A stretch of DNA of 64,000 nucleotides. Source: Antennarius striatus. Lineage: Eukaryota; Chordata; Actinopteri; Lophiiformes; Antennariidae. Location of the stretch: contig NC_090783.1 of assembly GCF_040054535.1 (NCBI RefSeq), positions 5,188,001-5,252,000 on the forward strand, given 5' to 3'. The notes under the pieces were generated by a model, which worked only from the letters and a program-made list of their open reading frames with translations, was not told where the DNA came from and made no database searches. Below, in pieces: positions 58,797 to 64,000 of this stretch; the first letter of the stretch is position 1, and each line of letters opens with the position of its first letter. The translations under genes and the position numbers were made by a program.

Positions 58797-61700
58797 ATGG
58801 ACAAGATTTTGGAGGGCCTCGTGAGCTCCGACCACTCTGTTCCAGTGAAGAAGGCCATTGTGAAGAAGGTAGTGGAAGCAGCGGACAAAGAGGTGACTGA
58901 AGAACAGTGTCATTCACTGTTCACTCTCACCACCCGCCTCATCTTGCTTGGTGAAGATGCCTTCCAGAGGCAGATCGGCTTGCAGGTTTTGGATGCCTAT
59001 GCGCGTTACCACCGCCCAGAGTTTGAGCGTTTTTTAAATAAAGATTTCGTCCTCAGTCTCCTCCAGCAGGGCTATGGTCAGCTGGACCGCAAAGACCCAG
59101 CCATCATAGACTATATACACTGCGGCCTGCGGTTGCTGATCAGCTGCCCCTCTGTCCTGGAGATCTTCAGCGTGATCCAGGTGGAGGTTTTAAGGATGGT
59201 GTGTGAGCGCCCAGAGCCCGCACTGTGTGCCCGCCTGAACACTTTGCTGTCAGACTTTGTACAGTGTATCCCGAGGGATAAGTCAGGAGTTTTGTTCTGC
59301 CAGCAGCTGGTGAGAACCATCAGTTATTTCCACTGCTTTGCCAGCCAAGAGGAGGAACTGAGGGAGTATGTAGGTCAAGTGACTAAGGTTAGCACACTTC
59401 TGCAGAACATCTGGAAGGCTGACCCTGCCACCCTGCTTCCCTCGCTGCAGGAGGTATTTGCAATTATCTCATCCACAGGTGAGATTCCTCACTTTTTTAC
59501 ATCCGTGAGCAATAACTGCCTATATTGTTAAAAAAAATATCTTTGGTTTTTGTGATTATGTACCATTGTTATCTTCACCTGTACTATATATTTATTTTGC
59601 AGACCCGTCTTTCGACCCATCCATTGCTCTGGCCAGCCTAGTCCAGCACATCCCTGTCCAAATGATCACAGTGCTCATCAAGAGTCTCACCACTGACCAA
59701 AATGTTAAAGATACAAGCATGACTAAAGCACTCAGCAGGTAATGTCATCTGAGATGAGGGACTTTTTCAATATGTCATTCTGTTGGATATTTGTCCCGGA
59801 AAGGAGAAGAATGAAAGTTAACCGCGGTAAGACAGAGTACATGTGTGTCAATGAGAGGGACCCAAGTGGAAGAGTGAGGTTACAGGGAGAAGAGATCAAG
59901 AAGGTGGAGGATTTTAAGTACTTAGGGTCAACAGTCCAGAGCAATGGAGAGTGTGGAAAAGAGGTGAAGAAGCGTGTACAGGCAGGATAAAATGGGTGGA
60001 GAAAAGTGTCAGGTGTGATGTGTGATAGAAGAGTTTCAGCTAAAATGAAAGGAAAGGTGTACAAAAATGTGGTGAGACCAGCGATGTTGTTTGGTCTGGA
60101 GACAGTGTCACTGAGGAAAAGACAGGAGGCAGAGCTGGAGGTAGCAGAGATGAAGATGCTGAGGTTCTCTTTGGGACTGACCAGGAAGGATAGGATCAGG
60201 AATGAGTTCATCAGAGGGACAGCACATGTTAGAGGTTTTGGAGATAAAGTCTCCAAATGATTTGGACATGTCCAGAGGAGAGATAGTGGATATATTGGTA
60301 GAAGGATGCTGAGTTTTGAACTGCCAGGCAGGAGACCTAGAGGAAGACCAAAGAGGAGGTTAATGGATGTAGTGAAAGAAGAGATGAAGGTAGTTGGTGT
60401 GAGAGAAGAGGATGCAGAAGACAGGGTTAGATGGCGACCCCAGAAGGGAAAAGCCGAAAGGAGAAGAAGATTCTGTCATTTTGATGTCTGCATTATCTAC
60501 ACCTGCATAATCCTTTTCTGTCCCTCTAGGATGATTGACTGGCTTTCGTGGCCTCTGGCCCAGCATGTCGATACCTGGGTTATCGCTCTTCTTAAAGGAC
60601 TGGCTGCAGTTCAGAAGTTCACTATCCTCATAGACATCACTCTGCTTAAGATTGAGCTGGTTTGTACTGAGATTCCCTCATTTTAATTCATTAAGGATCT
60701 CAATAAGTTGCTAAATAGAAACGGTAATACTGCATTATAATAATTTATTATAGTAATAATATTATATTAATAATATAATAATTGTAATATTATTTTATAA
60801 TTTCCCTTCTGGGATTAATAAAGTTAAATTATTCTTAAATTAATCTTAATTTTAATAAATGTTATTGACACCCTTCAGTTTTGGTCAATGATATTTAGAT
60901 TTCTTGTTTAACCTGCAGGTATTCAGTCGTCTGTGGTATCCCATCGTGCGGCAGGGGGCACTCTCCGTGCTCTCCCACATGCTGTTGAGCTTCCAACACT
61001 CTCCTGAGGCCTTCCATTTGGTACGGGATCTCCTGCCTCCTCACAGGCCATTTCCCTCTCATATGGACACTTTAGTGGTTTTCTCATTTTCTTCTCTTCT
61101 GGCTTAATTGACTTCAAAGCTGCATAGAACTCTCTTCCCACAACCCCAGGCTTGGCATCACTCTCCTACTAATGATGTGTGAAGCACTTCAGTGCCGAGC
61201 AACGGCATCTGAGTTGGGCCAATTTAATTAGTGTCTCAAAATATGAATAGTCTCCAAAATGGCCATTAAATGAAGCCTCTGTGGGGTTCCTGATGTCTAA
61301 ACTAGACCTTCTCGCTCTCCGTCCTGCAGATTATCCTATATGATTAGGCAATAAATTCCATCAGCATCACAGTATCCTCAACATATTTATCTTATATTCT
61401 TTCCTCACTATTGCAGGTTGTTCCACTCGTGGTGCATCTAGTCCAGTCTTTGAGGACAGATGGGCTTCCCACCAGCAAAGTTTTCATGCTGCAGTTCACT
61501 GAACTCATACACTGCATGATGTATCAGTATTCCGGATTCCCAGACCTTTATGACCACATATTGGAGGCCATCAAGGTAAAGGAGTTGGAGGCATCAAAAA
61601 ACTCCCATAAAAATGTACTTTAACCTAACAATTTGAAATTGGTTCTCCAGGATCTCCCAAAACCTCCAGAAGAGAAGATCAAGTTGGTGTTGAATCAAAG

Positions 61701-61903
61701 TGCCTGGACGTCTCAGTCCAACTCGTTCGGCTCGGGTCTTCTGAGGCACGCTGTGAAATCAGAGACGGGAAAAACGGGTCTGGTCAACCTGGGGAACACC
61801 TGCTTCATGAACAGCATCATCCAGACCCTCTTCATGGCCACGGAGTGAGTTGTGTCTGCAAACGTCACACACATGCACGCACACACACACATACACACAC
61901 ACA

Positions 61904-61945
<42 letters not shown>

Positions 61946-63825
61946 TGTATTGTATTAAAAGACATAAATGTGTTTGAACTTTCCCTCCTTCAGTTTCAGA
62001 CGACGCGTTCTGTCATTACCTCTAAATGGTTCCAACACATTGATGAAAAGGCTCCAGCTACTCTTTGCTTTCCTTGCTCACACTCAGGTAAGTGTTGTCC
62101 TATGAACTAGATAGAAATAAATGTAACTACGGTTGATGGCATACACATACCTTACGCATGTTGTGCATGTTTGCTTCTGACAGAGAGCAGCATACGCTCC
62201 TAGAAACTTCCTGGAAGCATCTCGACCTCCCTGGTTCAACGCGGGATCACAGCAGGACTGTTCAGAGTACCTCAGATTCCTTCTAGACCGGTACAGTCAC
62301 TTTGTACTGGTCCCCTTTTCTAAATGGAAATGCTGTATATTGAACTCTCTTTATAACTAAACAGTGTGACCCATCATTTTGTTTTTAGAATTGCTATGCT
62401 ATCATAGCGATAGCACTAATTAAATCAACAATCAGCTTTATTTACTTTTTGAACATTGAATGTCTGTGTCTCCTGATCTTAAGGTTACATGAAGAGGAGA
62501 AAACGCTTCAGGTCCTTGAATCAGCCAAGCCAAAGATTGCCTCCTCCGTTGATACAAGCAGCAAAGACCCAAGAGGTCAGACTTCTCCGGAGGAAGGAAA
62601 ATCATTGTTGTCATCATCGGAAACCAAACCTGGGAGCTGCAGGAGGACTTTGATAGAAACGATGTTTGGTGGGAATCTGATCACAGGCATTCGCTGCCTG
62701 CAGTGTAACTGCGTCTCTGAGAAGGAGGAGCCTTTTACAGACCTCTCGTTGGCTTTCTGCCCTCCTGCCTCCTCTCTGGACAGCCCCCAACCTGACCGAC
62801 ACTCGGAGGAACCCAAGGTTCTCTGTCAGGGATCTGTCAATGGTGGCAGTGAGATTCCCGAACCGGGCTCGAACAAAACCACGGCTAGCAGTATCCCTTT
62901 TGTTTCAGCGGTAAGCGAGCCTCCTCTGTCTGTGCCTGATCTGGTGAACTATTTCCTGGCTCCGGAGATACTGGATGCAGAGAATGCCTACTTCTGTGAG
63001 ATGTGTAGCTCCCTCCAGCGGGCCGAGAGGACCATGAAAGTCGTGTCAGCACCCGAATACTTAATCCTCACCCTGCTGCGTTTCTCATACGATGCCAAAT
63101 GTCATGTCCGGAGAAAGATTCTGGAAAACATCACCATTCCACCACTCATGAAGCTTCCTGTACATGCTCCTTCAATGCCTACTCGGTGTTCCTCTTCTAC
63201 CTCTTCACCCCTGCAAGTGGATTCTCCCGAGAGCAGCGAAAATCTTGCCAAAAAGCTCAAACCGTCGCAAAAAGATGAGGACGAAGAGGAGAAGGAGCGG
63301 ATCGATGGACCACAGCAGATAAACAGAGGAGAGACGTCCGTTCAATCGGTGGTCTATGTCCTCAGCTCAGTGGTGATGCATTCTGGTCTGTCATCTGAGA
63401 GCGGCCACTACTACTCCTACGGACGTAACATTAATGGAAGAGATGGGACACAGCATCCAGTCAATCATTTTGCCCTCAAGGAGGATTTGGGAACTGGCCA
63501 GGCGGAGTGTAGTGCCTCTACCTGCTCTGCGCTCTCAATTCCACCTGAGCAAGGAAACACACTTTCTAATGGCAGCCAGGAGGCAAAGGATTGGCTGCTG
63601 TTCAACGACAGCAGAGTGACTTTCTCATCCTTCCATTCAGTCCAAAACATTACTAATCGCTTCCCCAAGGACACAGCCTATGTGCTCATGTACAGGAAAC
63701 AGGAGTTGCCAGAGCAGAGAATAAATGGAGAACCGATGGCAAATGGAATGAGACTCAGTGCTGAACCTCCCCTGCAGAAAGAGCTACTTGATGCTATTAT
63801 CAAGGATAACAAACTGTATTTACAG
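58797..63825 (+). CDS. usp38: Ubiquitin carboxyl-terminal hydrolase 38 (USP38), 3' end beyond the window
   Basis: Cysteine protease that removes ubiquitin from target proteins. Nine coding exons join in frame to 982 codons: 58797-59478, 59603-59738, 60530-60659, 60919-61020, 61417-61575, 61651-61844, 61994-62087, 62184-62290, 62484-63825. The start CCACCATGG is a strong Kozak context and begins MDKILEGLVSS, as in the family. The N-terminal half is a helical-repeat region (VQHIPVQMITVLIKSLTTD). The catalytic Cys box is GLVNLGNTCFMNS, with Cys at residue 454 (codon 61801-61803). The His box is SSESGHYYSY (His about 843, 63406-63408), followed by the FNDSRV Asn/Asp box. A divergent Ser/acid-rich insert lies between the Cys and His boxes. 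Human USP38 has about 1042 aa, so one final exon of about 60 codons lies past the window; the last donor here is TACAG|GTATGC. Confidence 0.96.
59760..60472 (+). mobile_element. Degraded RTE-like LINE fragment in usp38 intron 2
   Basis: Three frames together give a reverse transcriptase C-terminal region: KVNRGKTEYMCVNE, FKYLGSTVQSNGECGKEVKK, RPAMLFGLETVSLRKRQEAE, FGHVQRRDSGYIGRRML and LPGRRPRGRPKRR. In-frame stops (TAA before NGWRKVSG; TGA before FGHVQRR) and the loss of the endonuclease and most RT motifs make it inactive. The 3' end AGCCGAAAGGAGAAGAAG matches the copy at 57.4 kb. Clade assignment (RTE-like) is from memory of fish repeats. Confidence 0.8.
61860..61941. repeat. (CA)n array just after a usp38 donor
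   Basis: A CA array with a few ATAC interruptions begins about 30 bp downstream of the donor of the exon carrying the catalytic cysteine (exon end 61844). Confidence 0.93.
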
Positions 63826-63873
63826 GTATGCAAGGGTGAACCGAGGACTCGCTGTTTCCTTATACAGCCATTG

Positions 63874-63995
63874 TTACAATCCGCTTCAAAGCGGTGATGT
63901 AATTGTCAGTGTTTGTGTGTTCGACTGTTCGTCAGTCCACCAAATATCTTCACAACAGTTGCAGATAGAAAGATGAAACAAAATGCACATTACTC
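63874..63995 (+). repeat. Dispersed repeat fragment in the last visible usp38 intron
   Basis: TTCAAAGCGGTGATGT and TTGTCAGTGTTT are shared with 19932-19967, in the same order and spacing. The segment continues with GTCAGTCCACCAAATATCTT and ATGAAACAAAATGCACAT, the words of a fish interspersed repeat that I recall but cannot name. Confidence 0.5.
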
Positions 63996-64000
63996 GGGCA

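Overview
This is a vertebrate nuclear window, most likely from a ray-finned (teleost) fish. The supporting evidence is spliced genes with GT-AG introns, many long CA/GT arrays, fish-type non-LTR retrotransposon remnants and compact introns. All gene models below were assembled by hand from splice sites and reading-frame phase; no database was searched.

Layout: 1-7.2 kb is intergenic and full of simple repeats (six CA/GT arrays and a CTCCT array of about 220 bp). 7.3-11.9 kb holds an eight-exon gene on the + strand for a small, mucin-like, single-pass membrane protein of 276 aa. 11.9-23 kb shows no gene. 23.1-47.7 kb is a complete 24-exon FREM2/FREM3-type extracellular matrix gene on + (3139 aa: CSPG repeats, five Calx-beta domains, a membrane segment and a PDZ-type C-terminus). 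49.0-56.8 kb is a complete 24-exon smarca5 gene (ISWI/SNF2H chromatin remodeller, 1036 aa) on -. 58.8-63.8 kb is usp38 (ubiquitin-specific protease 38) on +, with nine coding exons in the window and the last one beyond it.

The gene set matches human 4q31.21 as I remember it (USP38 - GAB1 - SMARCA5 - FREM3 - GYPE/GYPB/GYPA). That is why the FREM gene is called frem3. It also gives the most interesting observation: the unnamed sialomucin-like gene sits where the glycophorins sit in human, next to the FREM3 5' end and in the same orientation relative to FREM3. Its juxtamembrane tail carries a PD-x-x-IPLS-V-x-x-PE motif resembling the end of glycophorin A. Relative to human, GAB1 is absent from this interval and usp38 is inverted, so smarca5 and usp38 are head to head.

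Mobile DNA: a deleted pogo/Tigger-like DNA transposon with matching termini, TA duplication and a remnant helix-turn-helix reading frame lies in a smarca5 intron. Degraded fragments of an RTE-like LINE lie in usp38 intron 2 and in the smarca5-usp38 interval. The genes are not a functional operon: they are separate eukaryotic units with roles in cell-surface or basement-membrane adhesion (sialomucin, frem3), chromatin (smarca5) and deubiquitination (usp38).
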